Notes: generated from the sequence alone by a model not told the origin. 64,000 nucleotides of DNA from Tatumella ptyseos ATCC 33301 (GCF_000735525.1 NZ_JMPR01000054.1:50746-114745), one strand, 5' to 3'. Positions 52,486-62,144 are shown, numbered from the stretch's first letter. Numbers and translations: made by a program.

Positions 52486-52750
52486 TCATTAGCACATTCG
52501 CTGCACGCGGGTGTGCGATTACGAATGTAAATACTGATGAAAAAATCATCAGAGACCACAGACTCTGCCAGGTTCTTCTATACTGAAACCTGAAAGATGA
52601 CAAAAAGATTACTCGCGGCTTAATTGCCGATTACTGAGGGCAGATGCCCATTGCTGCGATGAAGGCCGCAGCTATTGAACGCCTTTACTGTTATTGCCGG
52701 TTAGCCCCGGCCAACACCAATCTCATTAACAGAAGTGTGGATACCGTCTT

Positions 52751-54589
52751 ATGGAGCAAAACCCGCAGTCACAGCTGAAGCTACTTGTCACCCGTGGTAA
52801 GGAGCAAGGCTATCTGACCTATGCTGAGGTCAATGACCATCTGCCGGAAGATATTGTCGACTCCGATCAGATTGAAGACATCATTCAGATGATCAACGAC
52901 ATGGGCATCCAGGTGGTGGAAGAAGCCCCGGATGCTGATGATCTGATGCTGAATGAAAACAGTTCGGATACTGATGAAGATGCAGCAGAAGCCGCTGCGC
53001 AGGTATTATCCAGCGTAGAATCCGAAATTGGCCGGACGACAGACCCGGTCCGCATGTATATGCGCGAGATGGGGACAGTAGAACTGCTGACCCGTGAAGG
53101 CGAAATCGACATTGCTAAGCGCATTGAAGATGGTATTAACCAGGTTCAGTGCTCCGTCGCAGAATATCCGGAAGCAATCACCTACCTGCTTGAGCAGTAC
53201 GACAAAGTTGAAGCCGGTGAAACCCGTCTTTCCGATATCATTACCGGGTTTGTCGATCCGAATGCTGAAGAAGATCTGGCACCGACAGCAACACACGTCG
53301 GGTCTGAACTTTCAGAAGAAGATCGTGACGATGATGAAGACGAAGAAGACGACGACGACAATTCAGATGACGATAACTCTATCGATCCTGAACTGGCGCG
53401 CGAGAAATTTACTGAATTACGTGCTCAGTATGAAGTCACCCGTAACGTCATCAAAAGCAAAAGCCGCAGCCATGCTGACGCTATTGTCGAAATCCAGAAC
53501 CTGTCAGAGGTCTTTAAGCAGTTCCGCTTAGTGCCTAAACAGTTTGATTATCTGGTCAACAATATGCGCGAAATGATGGATCGTGTCCGTGGTCAGGAAC
53601 GCGCCATCATGCGACTGTGTGTTGAAATCTGCAAGATGCCGAAGAAGAACTTCATCACGTTATTCACCGGTAACGAGACGAACGATACCTGGTTCAAAGC
53701 GGCTCTGGCCCTGAAGAAACCATGGTCCGAAAAACTGCAGGAAGTTCAGGAAGATGTTTCCCGTGGCCTGCAGAAACTGGCACAGATTGAAGAAGAGACC
53801 GGCCTGACGATTGAGCAGGTAAAAGACATTAACCGTCGTATGTCCATCGGTGAAGCGAAAGCCCGCCGTGCGAAAAAAGAGATGGTTGAAGCGAACCTGC
53901 GTCTGGTGATCTCCATTGCTAAGAAATACACCAACCGTGGTCTGCAGTTCCTGGATCTGATTCAGGAAGGTAACATCGGTCTGATGAAAGCCGTTGATAA
54001 GTTTGAATACCGTCGCGGTTATAAATTCTCTACCTATGCAACCTGGTGGATCCGTCAGGCAATCACCCGTTCGATTGCAGACCAGGCAAGGACTATCCGT
54101 ATTCCGGTGCACATGATTGAAACCATCAACAAACTGAACCGTATTTCGCGTCAGATGTTGCAGGAAATGGGTCGTGAGCCTTCTCCGGAAGAACTGGCTG
54201 AGCGTATGCTGATGCCGGAAGATAAGATCCGTAAGGTATTAAAAATCGCTAAAGAGCCGATTTCGATGGAAACACCGATCGGGGATGATGAAGATTCACA
54301 TCTGGGCGACTTTATCGAAGATACCACGCTGGAACTGCCACTGGACTCTGCAACCTCTGAGAGCCTGCGTTCAGCAACCCATGATGTTCTGGCCGGACTG
54401 ACTGCCCGTGAAGCAAAAGTTCTGCGTATGCGTTTCGGTATTGATATGAACACTGACCATACCCTGGAAGAAGTGGGTAAACAGTTTGATGTTACCCGTG
54501 AACGTATCCGTCAGATCGAAGCGAAAGCACTGCGTAAACTGCGTCACCCAAGCCGCTCAGAAGTTCTGCGCAGCTTCCTGGATGACTAA
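52751..54589 (+). CDS. rpoD: RNA polymerase sigma-70 factor RpoD
   Basis: Primary sigma factor. The 612-aa product is one residue shorter than E. coli RpoD. Region 1.1 is at the N terminus; the non-conserved region has a long Asp/Glu run near residues 190-215; region 2 includes [20 protein letters not shown]; region 3 [15 protein letters not shown]; and region 4.2 ends with [20 protein letters not shown]. It lies 265 bp after dnaG. A heat-shock promoter like that inside E. coli dnaG was not assigned. Confidence 0.98.
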   Translation: MEQNPQSQLKLLVTRGKEQGYLTYAEVNDHLPEDIVDSDQIEDIIQMINDMGIQVVEEAPDADDLMLNENSSDTDEDAAEAAAQVLSSVESEIGRTTDPVRMYMREMGTVELLTREGEIDIAKRIEDGINQVQCSVAEYPEAITYLLEQYDKVEAGETRLSDIITGFVDPNAEEDLAPTATHVGSELSEEDRDDDEDEEDDDDNSDDDNSIDPELAREKFTELRAQYEVTRNVIKSKSRSHADAIVEIQNLSEVFKQFRLVPKQFDYLVNNMREMMDRVRGQERAIMRLCVEICKMPKKNFITLFTGNETNDTWFKAALALKKPWSEKLQEVQEDVSRGLQKLAQIEEETGLTIEQVKDINRRMSIGEAKARRAKKEMVEANLRLVISIAKKYTNRGLQFLDLIQEGNIGLMKAVDKFEYRRGYKFSTYATWWIRQAITRSIADQARTIRIPVHMIETINKLNRISRQMLQEMGREPSPEELAERMLMPEDKIRKVLKIAKEPISMETPIGDDEDSHLGDFIEDTTLELPLDSATSESLRSATHDVLAGLTAREAKVLRMRFGIDMNTDHTLEEVGKQFDVTRERIRQIEAKALRKLRHPSRSEVLRSFLDD

Positions 54590-54617
54590 GCCGTCGCCGT
54601 ACTGATGTCTCAGAAAG

Positions 54618-54645
54618 CCTCACCTGACGGGTGAGGTTTTTTTTT
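54618..54645 (+). terminator. Intrinsic terminator of rpoD
   Basis: A 7-bp stem CCTCACC/GGTGAGG with a 5-nt loop is followed by nine T residues, 28 bp after the rpoD stop. Confidence 0.95.
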
Positions 54646-54681
54646 ATCTGTACCCGGATACCGGTCTCCACAGCGGAGCCT

Positions 54682-54867
54682 ATGCATGACCCGTTCCACA
54701 GGGTGAGTTTATTCCCCCTGCCGGGTGCCCGGTTAATGCTGTTTTATGATTGCCATACCGGCCAGTCAGAATTAACCCTGACCTCCACGGGCGGGGAGCC
54801 GGAATATCTCGTGAAATTTGTTCAGGATAATGCTCATGATGTTCAGCCAGTTCCGTCAGGCCATTAA
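54682..54867 (+). CDS. Possible small ORF before the UDG-like gene
   Basis: A 61-codon frame starting MHDPFHRVSLFPLPGARLML, with CGGAG six bases before the ATG. Its last 32 bp overlap the start of the next gene in another frame, a layout that could mean translational coupling. No family is recognised and it may be chance. Confidence 0.35.
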   Translation: MHDPFHRVSLFPLPGARLMLFYDCHTGQSELTLTSTGGEPEYLVKFVQDNAHDVQPVPSGH

Positions 54868-55606
54868 AGACTTTACCCCCTCTGTCCGCCGACAGCTCCC
54901 TCAGGAATTTTTACTGGGTCAGGAAGGCGCTCTGGCTGAATACTACATCCCGTTTGACTACCTGAATCCGGCTGCCCGCATCGTGCTGGTCGGGATCACC
55001 CCGGGTTACCAGCAATGGCGGGATGCGGTCACTGCGGCACAGCAGGCTTTGCTGGCGGGCAGCAGTGATGAGCAGGCGTTATTACTCGCAAAACAGCAGG
55101 GTGCGTTCAGCGGTGCTATCCGCAATAATCTGATCCAGCTACTGGATGCTGTCGGGCTGGCTGACTGGCTGGCCCTCCCTTCCTGCAGAGCATTATTCGG
55201 GGACCATCTGTCACTGGTGCATTTTACCTCGCTGTTTAATCAGCCAGTGTTTGTGAACGGCAAAAATTATAACAATACCCCGTCTTTCCGCCAGTCAGCA
55301 CTGCTGAGACACAGCATTGAACGCGGGTTCGCGGCAGAAGCTGCGCAACTTCCGCAGGCGGTCTTTGTCCCGCTGGGGCCGGTGGCAACACAAGGTGTGG
55401 CGCTACTGGTTCAGCAACAGCGGATCGATCCGGCGCGGGTACTGGCGGGATTACCACACCCTTCCGGTGCGAACAGTGAAAGGATCCATTACTTCCTGGG
55501 TAAAAAATCCCGGGCAGAGTTATCCCGGCAAACCAACCCGCAACTGCTGGATAACGCCAGAGAAACGCTGATCCGCCAGGTCACGGCACTACCGGCTATC
55601 TGCTAA
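54836..55606 (+). CDS. Uracil-DNA glycosylase superfamily protein
   Basis: A 256-aa protein of the UDG superfamily fold. The first signature is VLVGITPGYQQW (motif-A-like, compare GINPG of Mug), and the second is GLPHPSGANSERI (motif-B-like HPSG). The usual catalytic Asn/Asp of motif A is not evident, so the substrate and even glycosylase activity are uncertain. The ATG at 54836 has AGGA 8 bp upstream; ATGs at 54830 and 54839 are also in frame. It occupies the place downstream of rpoD where E. coli has mug. Confidence 0.75.
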   Translation: MMFSQFRQAIKDFTPSVRRQLPQEFLLGQEGALAEYYIPFDYLNPAARIVLVGITPGYQQWRDAVTAAQQALLAGSSDEQALLLAKQQGAFSGAIRNNLIQLLDAVGLADWLALPSCRALFGDHLSLVHFTSLFNQPVFVNGKNYNNTPSFRQSALLRHSIERGFAAEAAQLPQAVFVPLGPVATQGVALLVQQQRIDPARVLAGLPHPSGANSERIHYFLGKKSRAELSRQTNPQLLDNARETLIRQVTALPAIC

Positions 55607-55758
55607 AGGGAAGGCCGCCTGCACCTCCGGTTGCGACGGGCGATCATATCCCCCTGGCACCCGTACGCCTCCGGACGGTAATTGCTGAGGATGATAATCC
55701 GCCGACTGACTCCGGGTCAGTCCGGTCCCCGGCGGGAGGAAAACGGCAACAGGATCCG

Positions 55759-55779
55759 GGCCGGTCTGAACGACCGGCC
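55759..55779 (-). terminator. Hairpin after the LVIVD-repeat gene
   Basis: A perfect 8-bp stem GGCCGGTC/GACCGGCC with a 5-nt loop lies 8 bp past the stop of the minus-strand gene. It has no T run. Confidence 0.45.
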
Positions 55780-55786
55780 TGAGCCA

Positions 55787-57028
55787 TCAGCCCAGATATT
55801 CGATAACCGACAAGCCGCCGTTGTAGTCCGTACTGTAAATGATCCCCTGTGCATCCACGAAGACATCACAGGACTGGATCACCTGCGGACGTCCGGGCCG
55901 GGTATCCATCATTTTTTCGGGGGCCGCCGGCACCAGCGCACCCGTTTCTACCGGCCGGTAAGGATTGCTGATGTCATACGCACGTACCCCGGCATTCTGA
56001 TAGGTCGCAAAGATCAGCGTGGAACTGATAAAGCTGCCTGGCCGGTTTTCATGCAGGTTATGTGGCCCGAAATGCGCTCCTTTGGCAATATAATCGGCTT
56101 CGTCCGGCGGCGGAAAGGTCGAAATACTGACCGGGTTCGCCGGGTCACGAATATCAAACAGCCAGATCAATTTCTCTCCATCCTGCTGCTGATCGAGCAC
56201 CGCTTCGTCCAGAACGACCAGTAAATCCCGGTCCGGTAAAGGCAGCGCCGTATGCGTACCGCCACCAAAAGGCGGGCTCCAGTTGCGATGACTGATCAGT
56301 TCCGGGGCGGTGCGATCTTTGATGTTCAGTAACGTCAGTCCCCCGTCACGCCAGCTCCCATAGGCCGTATCTCCGCTGATGATCGCGTGATGCAGGGCAT
56401 AACGTTTACCTTCCGGCCAGTCAGGCACTTCACCGGCTTGCTGATTCATGCCGGGCAGCCACCATTTACCGGCGACCGTCGGATGGCGCGGATCCGCTAA
56501 ATCAATGGTCAGGAAGATATAATCGCTAAAACCGTCCAGCAACGCCGAGACATAGGCCCAGCGTCCCCCCACATACCAGATGCGGTGGATACCAATGCCT
56601 CCGAGTGACAGAAAACTTATCTCACGCGGACTCTGCGGCACCGAGATATCAAAAATACGCAGACCGGCACTCCAGCCTTTATCCTGCACATCACTGACCG
56701 TCTCACCGACCTGTCGGGTGTAATAGACTTTCTCATCGGCAAAACGCGTATCCGCAAACAGGTCACGGGCATTGATCACCAGTAACAGATCGTCATGGGC
56801 CTGCAGGTGTATGTTCCAGGTTCCGGGCGGTGCGGCAATATAATTCACCGTTTTCGGTCGGGAGGGATCCCGCACATCCACCACCGAAAACCCGGAGGAG
56901 ACCATATGACCGATATAGGCAAACCCGCGATGAACCATAAGCTGGACGCCGTCCGGCCGCCCCCCCTGATCACTGTGCCCGATAAGCCGCATATTGCGGC
57001 TGTATTCCGGTGGTGGTAGCGCGCTCAT
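55787..57028 (-). CDS. LVIVD-repeat beta-propeller protein
   Basis: A 413-aa protein without a signal peptide, made of repeats of the LVIVD type: FSVVDVRDPSRPKTV, LRIFDISVPQSPREI, LTLLNIKDRTAPELI, IWLFDIRDPANPVSI and VRAYDISNPYRPVE. This pattern predicts a beta-propeller. Conserved His-containing stretches (GIGIHRIWY, RYALHHAII, GGTHTALPLPD, GPHNLHENRP) could bind metal. The function is unknown. It starts 7 bp after the sugar-binding-protein stop, so they form one transcript. Start 57028 is chosen over the longer frame that overlaps the neighbour. Confidence 0.8.
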   Translation of the reverse strand: MSALPPPEYSRNMRLIGHSDQGGRPDGVQLMVHRGFAYIGHMVSSGFSVVDVRDPSRPKTVNYIAAPPGTWNIHLQAHDDLLLVINARDLFADTRFADEKVYYTRQVGETVSDVQDKGWSAGLRIFDISVPQSPREISFLSLGGIGIHRIWYVGGRWAYVSALLDGFSDYIFLTIDLADPRHPTVAGKWWLPGMNQQAGEVPDWPEGKRYALHHAIISGDTAYGSWRDGGLTLLNIKDRTAPELISHRNWSPPFGGGTHTALPLPDRDLLVVLDEAVLDQQQDGEKLIWLFDIRDPANPVSISTFPPPDEADYIAKGAHFGPHNLHENRPGSFISSTLIFATYQNAGVRAYDISNPYRPVETGALVPAAPEKMMDTRPGRPQVIQSCDVFVDAQGIIYSTDYNGGLSVIEYLG

Positions 57029-57035
57029 CGCTGTC

Positions 57036-58100
57036 TTATTTCGCTTTTGCTTCGAGGGTGGCAAACCATGGTGCGACGAAATCCTGCGTCGTTCCCCAGC
57101 CCGGAATAATTTTTGGCAGGCTGGCCATGTTGACATCACCGCTCTGCTGTTTCAGCAGTGCCTGCGAGACTGAAGCTGCTTTAAATTCATAGGTCGCTGG
57201 CGTTTTTTCGCCGGCAATTTTCAGCGCGACCAGGCGGACGTTAGTGGCACCGATCAACTGCGGATCGACGGCCGCCGTCATCTGCCACGGGCTATTTTTG
57301 CTGTGCATCATCTGCAGATCCTGGTTGGAGATATCAATGCTGTAAAGCTTGATCTCTGTCCGGCCATTTTCCTGTAAGGCTTTATAAGCACCCTGGCTGA
57401 ACGCATCCCATGATCCCCAGATAGCATCGATTTTTCCTTTCGGATATTTCGCCAGGATGGCACCGACTTTGTTCGCGGTATCGCCCTGAACATCACTGGA
57501 TACTGCCCCCAGAGACTCCAGCTGTTTAATGCCCGGGTTCTGCTTCAGTAACTTCTGATACTCTTTTTCACGACGATCCATCGGCGGGAAACCGGCGACC
57601 CATAGCTTGACGATATTCGCTTTACCGTGGAAATCTTTCACCAGCTGTCCGAAAGACATATCCGTCAGGGAAGCATCATCCTGACGGGTTACTGTCACGC
57701 CCGGAATATTGTCAGGCACCGCCGTATCAAAGACAGAGACTGCGATCCCTGCCTGAGTGATGCGTTTCACCAGATCTTCTGAGTAAGGTGCACGGCCCTG
57801 TGACAGGATAATCCCGTCATATTTTTGGGTGATCGCCTGGTTCACGAAGTCCTGGAAACGCGCATCATCCCCGTTACTCAGGAAGGTATTGACCTTAAAG
57901 CCCAGTTTTCTCGCCTGTTTGATAGCCCCGGCGACAAACTGGGTGGTGTTATCATCTGACCCCAGGTTACGGATAACCGCAATACGGATTGGACCGTGGT
58001 GGCTGGCAATGGCCGCAGGCACCGGAGTCATAGTGTCGGCAAAAACGGGAGCGGTGCTGAACAGGCTTAATGCCAGTAATGAGAATGCAATTTTTTTCAT
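57036..58100 (-). CDS. Periplasmic sugar-binding protein (RbsB-like), orphan
   Basis: A 354-aa precursor with signal peptide MKKIAFSLLALSLFSTAPVF, cleaved after FA. The mature part is a type I periplasmic-binding fold: IRIAVIRNLGSDDNTTQFV, GIILSQGRAPYSEDLVKRI, VSVFDTAVPDNIPGV, DAIWGSWDAFSQGAYKALQE and IKLYSIDISNQDLQ. Such proteins bind sugars for ABC importers or sensors, but no permease, ATPase or sensor kinase is nearby. It is co-transcribed with the beta-propeller gene. The ATG at 58100 is the signal-peptide start. Confidence 0.85.
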   Translation of the reverse strand: MKKIAFSLLALSLFSTAPVFADTMTPVPAAIASHHGPIRIAVIRNLGSDDNTTQFVAGAIKQARKLGFKVNTFLSNGDDARFQDFVNQAITQKYDGIILSQGRAPYSEDLVKRITQAGIAVSVFDTAVPDNIPGVTVTRQDDASLTDMSFGQLVKDFHGKANIVKLWVAGFPPMDRREKEYQKLLKQNPGIKQLESLGAVSSDVQGDTANKVGAILAKYPKGKIDAIWGSWDAFSQGAYKALQENGRTEIKLYSIDISNQDLQMMHSKNSPWQMTAAVDPQLIGATNVRLVALKIAGEKTPATYEFKAASVSQALLKQQSGDVNMASLPKIIPGWGTTQDFVAPWFATLEAKAK

Positions 58101-58347
58101 GTTCTGTCCTGTATACCCGCCTGTGATCAGGCTGATTATTGTAATAGTGCTGCCGCCCGGAATGTCGCACCTGCGGCTCAGTGTCTGCGGTTTACCGGTG
58201 CCGACCGGTGTTTTTCCCTGATCCCTGCCGGATAATATTATGCGTCTGCACGTATATCCGTCTGGATGTCCAGACGTCATATTACATAATCCCCTGACCG
58301 CTGGCTACCCTCTGTTCAGGAGGATATTAAAAATATTTCAGATATTT
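58101..58347. other. Gap upstream of the sugar-binding-protein gene
   Basis: 247 bp between the 146-aa gene and the binding-protein gene, both on the minus strand. The part near 58290-58345 is AT-rich and may hold a separate promoter. No hairpin terminator stands out. Confidence 0.4.
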
Positions 58348-58788
58348 TCAGGGCTGGTAGTAAAGGTGAGCTATCTGCAGATGATGGATCATTTCGCGGA
58401 TGAATACGAAGTAACAGAACGTCCCCGTTTGCAGGCCGGTCAGCGCCAGAGGGGCATAAGAAAGTTGTTCAGACAAACGATTAAAGGCCACCTCAACGCC
58501 CGCGGGCGTAATGGTTGTTTCGCCCGCCAGAAAGTCCCCGCACACCCTGCCCAATAACGGGTCATGGCATATCGCAATGCCGCCCGGAGAAACAATTCTG
58601 CCTTCGGATTCCAGCACTTCTTCAATCCGGTAAATAAGCGTTTCGGTCGCAAGTGCATCTGCCTGTCCGGTGTTGAATAACCCGGCCGCGGTAGTCTGGT
58701 AGCCGCCCTCTAGCCTGGCCTTGAGATGTTGCTGCCGGTCATAAAATTCCACGGCTGCAGGTAACACAGAGAAAATAAACTCGCTCAT
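58348..58788 (-). CDS. Unknown 146-aa protein
   Basis: Not recognised. The frame begins MSEFIFSVLPAAVEFYDRQQ and ends IAHLYYQP. AAAGGAG stands 7 bp before the ATG, so it looks translated. There is no signal peptide; a helical N-terminal half precedes a Gly/Val-rich middle (SEGRIVSPGGIAI, GDFLAGETTITPAGVEVAF) and a hydrophobic aromatic C terminus (TGTFCYFVFIREMIHHL). It diverges from the tannase-like gene (starts 240 bp apart) and precedes the sugar-binding protein. Confidence 0.6.
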   Translation of the reverse strand: MSEFIFSVLPAAVEFYDRQQHLKARLEGGYQTTAAGLFNTGQADALATETLIYRIEEVLESEGRIVSPGGIAICHDPLLGRVCGDFLAGETTITPAGVEVAFNRLSEQLSYAPLALTGLQTGTFCYFVFIREMIHHLQIAHLYYQP

Positions 58789-59028
58789 CAGGACTCCTTT
58801 ATTCGGCCGAAGGCCGCATCATCCGCCGGAACGTGACAGAAGTGCGGCGTTTTAACACTTCTTTTACGCTTCAGTGAATATACATTTCTGCCGTCCGGTT
58901 GCTAAGCTTATTCAGCAGCAATGCGGCTAATGCGTTGCTGCGGATCCTCCGTCCTGAAGCACCCGCAGTTTCCCAGGCATATGTCTGTCGGGACGGATAC
59001 CCGCTTGCCAATAACGGATACTCAGGTA

Positions 59029-60798
59029 ATGAAATCTTTGATGATCGTTTGCAGACTGCTGGCTGTCGGCCTGCTGTTCTCTCTCTTCAGCCCGCTGACG
59101 AAAGCGGCCACATTACCGGTGGTCAAACCGGTGATTGACTGTAGCGCGCTGGCGCAGCAGAATTTTTCTGCACAAACCGGTGCGGCGGTGACAATCCTGT
59201 CTGCCCGCAATGAAAACAGTGAAAAAGGGACGTACTGTAAAGTTTCTGCCCGCATCGCGCCGGATATCGGCGTGCAGGTTGCGCTTCCGACAGAACACTG
59301 GACCCAGCGCTTTCTGCAGGTAGGTTGTGGCGGATTATGCGGCACGATCAATCTCAGGCTCTCGAATACCGGCGGTTGCATTCCTGCGATGAATGGTGAG
59401 TTTGTGGTTGCCGCTACCGATATGGGCCACAGCGGCAGTATGATGGATGCCACCTGGGCTGAAGATCCGCAAAAGCGGATTGATTTTGCCTGGCGAGCCA
59501 ATCACCTGACTGCGCTGCTCTCCAAAGCACTGATCTCTGCGCTCTATCATCAGCCACAGAAATATGCCTACTTTATGGGATGCTCTGACGGTGGCCGCGA
59601 GGCCCTGATGGAAGCCCAGCGTTTTCCGAAAGACTTCGACGGGATCAGTGCCGGCGCACCGGCAGCCTTCTTCTCTTTCCAGAACTCCTTCTTCCATGGC
59701 TGGAGTGTGGTGGCCAACGAACGTAAAGACGGCTCTGCCATCCTGTTAGCGGATCGCCTGCCATTGATCCACAAAACGGCGCTTGCCCACTGCCCGACCT
59801 TATCCGGTGTCAATGACGGCATTCTGCAGAACCCGTATGCCTGCCCTTTCTCACCTTCCTGGTTCAAAATATGTAAGCCCGGTGACAAAGATCACTCAGC
59901 CTGCCTGACCCGCGAAGAATTGGGCGTCGTCAGTCGCTACTATGAAGGGGCAAATGATGGTCAGGGTCATCAGTTTGTGCCGGGCGGCTTCCCTGTCGGT
60001 TCGGAACTCCGCTGGCCTGTACCTGCCACCCGCAACGGCACATCTCCGGCCGAATCGATGGTGTTACCGGCACTGCAATCTGTATTGCTGGCCCCGGGTA
60101 AAAACACTATCCGCTCTATGCGTGATTTCCCGCTCAACCTGGCGAATTTTGAAAAAGTCGCCCGTTATGCCCCGCTGTATAACGCAGCGAATACCAATCT
60201 GGCACCTTTCCGTGCGCAGGGCGGTAAACTGATTATGTGGCACGGGCTGGCTGATGACTCAGTAAGCCCGGCCTTCTCGCTGGCCTATTATCAGGGCGTG
60301 GTCAAAACGCTCGGTCAGAAGGAGACGGATACGTTCATGAAGCTGTTCCTGTTACCGGGCGTGGCACACTGCGGACGGGGTGAAGGTTACGATCAGGTCG
60401 ACTTACTGACACCGCTAATGGCCTGGACAGAAGACGGTAAAGCACCTCAGGCACTGATCACTGGTAAAACACTGAATGCCGGGGCAGAGATGCCGCCCGG
60501 CCCTCCGCCATCGCCAGCCAGTGCGGCTCAGACGGCGTTCCATGGGGTTCAGCGTCCCGGCAAGCCTTATGCCAGCGCGATGCCGGCACTGAAAGCTACC
60601 CGTCCGGTGTACCCTTACCCTTACATTGCGGTCTACAAAGGGGAAGGCGATAAAAACCTGGCCTCTTCCTGGAAACCGGTAAAATCAGAGGCGTTTGCTG
60701 CCTTTCACGTCAATGCCCCGGCCGCTGACTTTATCGGCCCGGACAATCAGAAAGACTACAAAGCCGTGGGTGATCAGCTACAGGTGATTAGCCACTAA
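59029..60798 (+). CDS. Secreted tannase/feruloyl-esterase family enzyme
   Basis: A 589-aa precursor of the tannase and feruloyl esterase family, which hydrolyses galloyl or hydroxycinnamoyl esters of plant polyphenols. After a signal peptide (CRLLAVGLLFSLFSPLTKAA) come the family's catalytic parts: nucleophile in MGCSDGGREALME, acid in WHGLADDSVSP and histidine in LLPGVAHCGRGEG. The Cys beside Ser and the Cys after His match the CS-D-HC disulphide arrangement of tannases. A Cys-rich middle lid domain is present. Start 59029 is the signal-peptide ATG; the frame is open from before 58921. Confidence 0.88.
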   Translation: MKSLMIVCRLLAVGLLFSLFSPLTKAATLPVVKPVIDCSALAQQNFSAQTGAAVTILSARNENSEKGTYCKVSARIAPDIGVQVALPTEHWTQRFLQVGCGGLCGTINLRLSNTGGCIPAMNGEFVVAATDMGHSGSMMDATWAEDPQKRIDFAWRANHLTALLSKALISALYHQPQKYAYFMGCSDGGREALMEAQRFPKDFDGISAGAPAAFFSFQNSFFHGWSVVANERKDGSAILLADRLPLIHKTALAHCPTLSGVNDGILQNPYACPFSPSWFKICKPGDKDHSACLTREELGVVSRYYEGANDGQGHQFVPGGFPVGSELRWPVPATRNGTSPAESMVLPALQSVLLAPGKNTIRSMRDFPLNLANFEKVARYAPLYNAANTNLAPFRAQGGKLIMWHGLADDSVSPAFSLAYYQGVVKTLGQKETDTFMKLFLLPGVAHCGRGEGYDQVDLLTPLMAWTEDGKAPQALITGKTLNAGAEMPPGPPPSPASAAQTAFHGVQRPGKPYASAMPALKATRPVYPYPYIAVYKGEGDKNLASSWKPVKSEAFAAFHVNAPAADFIGPDNQKDYKAVGDQLQVISH

Positions 60799-60804
60799 TA
60801 CCCT

Positions 60805-60842
60805 CCGGTGATGTTACGGGGTTCTCCCCGTGAGATCACCGG
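60805..60842. terminator. Bidirectional terminator between tannase gene and yecA
   Basis: A long compound hairpin: outer stem CCGGTGAT/ATCACCGG and inner stem ACGGGG/CCCCGT around a TTCT loop, between the two convergent stops. Confidence 0.7.
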
Positions 60843-60845
60843 TGA

Positions 60846-61511
60846 TTAGTGCAGGCAACACTGTTTGAATTTTTTCCCGCTGCCACAAGGGCAAGGGTCA
60901 TTACGTCCGGCTTTGACCTCTGCGATAAACGGCTGACTGACCACTTCGTCACAGCGATGCTCCAGCCAGTAGCTGTGCAGTGCCAGTGCTGCCGGTAAAA
61001 TCGCGTCGATACTTTCTTCGTAAGCTTCCGGGCTTAAGGTTTCCAGCAGCGGGAATTTTTCTTCCTGTCCGTGTAACGCAATGGCATCCAGCGCAGGTTG
61101 TAATGCCGCCGGTAATTCCGGCCAGCCCCCGAGTGCCACTCCGCGCAGATAGCCGAAACACCATTCCTCAACGATGGTGAACTCCTGACCTTCTGTTTCA
61201 CGGGCGCCAAACAGCGGTTCAAACTGTTCAGGGTAGTCCGATAAACGCTGGTCGATATCGTCCAGATGCTGGAAAGTGAGGTTCATAAACCGTTCCATTT
61301 CGCGTTCAGAACTCCAGCGCGGCACCTTACCTGCTCCGCCCCACACTTCTACCAGCCATCTTTCCGGCTCAACCATGACCGGCCCTGACAGAATGGCCGT
61401 AAGGAAACCATCCAGCCCGGAAACATCCAGCACTGAATCGTCATCCCCGTACTTCATAAAAATATCATCCAGCCATTCCAGCTCTTTCTCAGTCAGTGGA
61501 CCCTGCGCCAT
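60846..61511 (-). CDS. yecA: UPF0149 family SEC-C metal-binding protein YecA
   Basis: A 221-aa cytoplasmic protein, the same length as E. coli YecA. The YgfB/UPF0149 helical domain ([39 protein letters not shown]) is followed by a C-terminal zinc-binding SEC-C motif, [18 protein letters not shown], as in SecA. E. coli YecA interacts with SecA and the ribosome. Its E. coli neighbours are absent here, so the gene has moved. Confidence 0.95.
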   Translation of the reverse strand: MAQGPLTEKELEWLDDIFMKYGDDDSVLDVSGLDGFLTAILSGPVMVEPERWLVEVWGGAGKVPRWSSEREMERFMNLTFQHLDDIDQRLSDYPEQFEPLFGARETEGQEFTIVEEWCFGYLRGVALGGWPELPAALQPALDAIALHGQEEKFPLLETLSPEAYEESIDAILPAALALHSYWLEHRCDEVVSQPFIAEVKAGRNDPCPCGSGKKFKQCCLH

Positions 61512-62031
61512 CTTCTGCTCCTATGCCCTGCCTGTAAAATGTCGTGTGCTTGTAGGCTACTGACAATAACATTCTGAACGTCTTATGATATAAAACGTTC
61601 CCTCTTAAATACATGATCGTGCTAATTTCCAACTTATTATACATCATCTTCTGGCTCGGGGAGGATAATATAGAGAGTCATATTACCAACCGATAAGTAT
61701 TATAACCCCCTATTCGTTCCATGTTACTCCACGCACTGATACCAAATGAGCTCTGTTGTATTCTTAGCAAGATAATAATCATGATTACTATTCCAACAGA
61801 AAAATAACCACACAGGAATAAAGGTTAAATAAACGACCTGGCAGATTATAGTGTTTCTAAAATCCCCTTCACTCTCTTTCGAAATATTCAACTGTAATGT
61901 AATGATGAGAGTTAATTTATCATGATTTATTAAGGTAGCTTCCGAGTAAAAGCGTGATATCCAAGGCCTGCCTGCTTGTAAAACGACGCCAAAAAATCAG
62001 CGACTCTATAACAGACTAATGTAGCAATATG
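61512..62031. other. AT-rich non-coding region, left part
   Basis: A clear drop in GC begins just after yecA and runs to the adhesin. No gene longer than about 28 codons is seen in this left half, and none with a ribosome site. No transposase remnant, tRNA or direct repeat was recognised. Such composition is typical of acquired, H-NS-bound DNA (inference). Confidence 0.5.
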
Positions 62032-62058
62032 AAAAAAACCCTCCAAAATATAGGGTTT
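62032..62058 (-). terminator. Orphan minus-strand terminator-like hairpin
   Basis: On the minus strand AAACCCT pairs with AGGGTTT (9-nt loop) and four more T follow. No minus-strand gene is visible to its right. Confidence 0.45.
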
Positions 62059-62144
62059 AAGTTTAAATTTCCTTATCTTGTAAGAAGCGTGATAATCAAA
62101 AATACCATTAATAATTATTAATGAAAAAACACATAATATACATT

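Noticed and set aside
61771-61789. Fur-box-like sequence in the AT-rich region
   Set aside because: About 14 of 19 positions match, but AT-rich DNA gives such matches by chance and no gene start lies within several hundred bases.
61721-61807. 28-codon ORF starting MLLHALIPNE
   Set aside because: No ribosome site, no recognisable family, composition as expected for chance.
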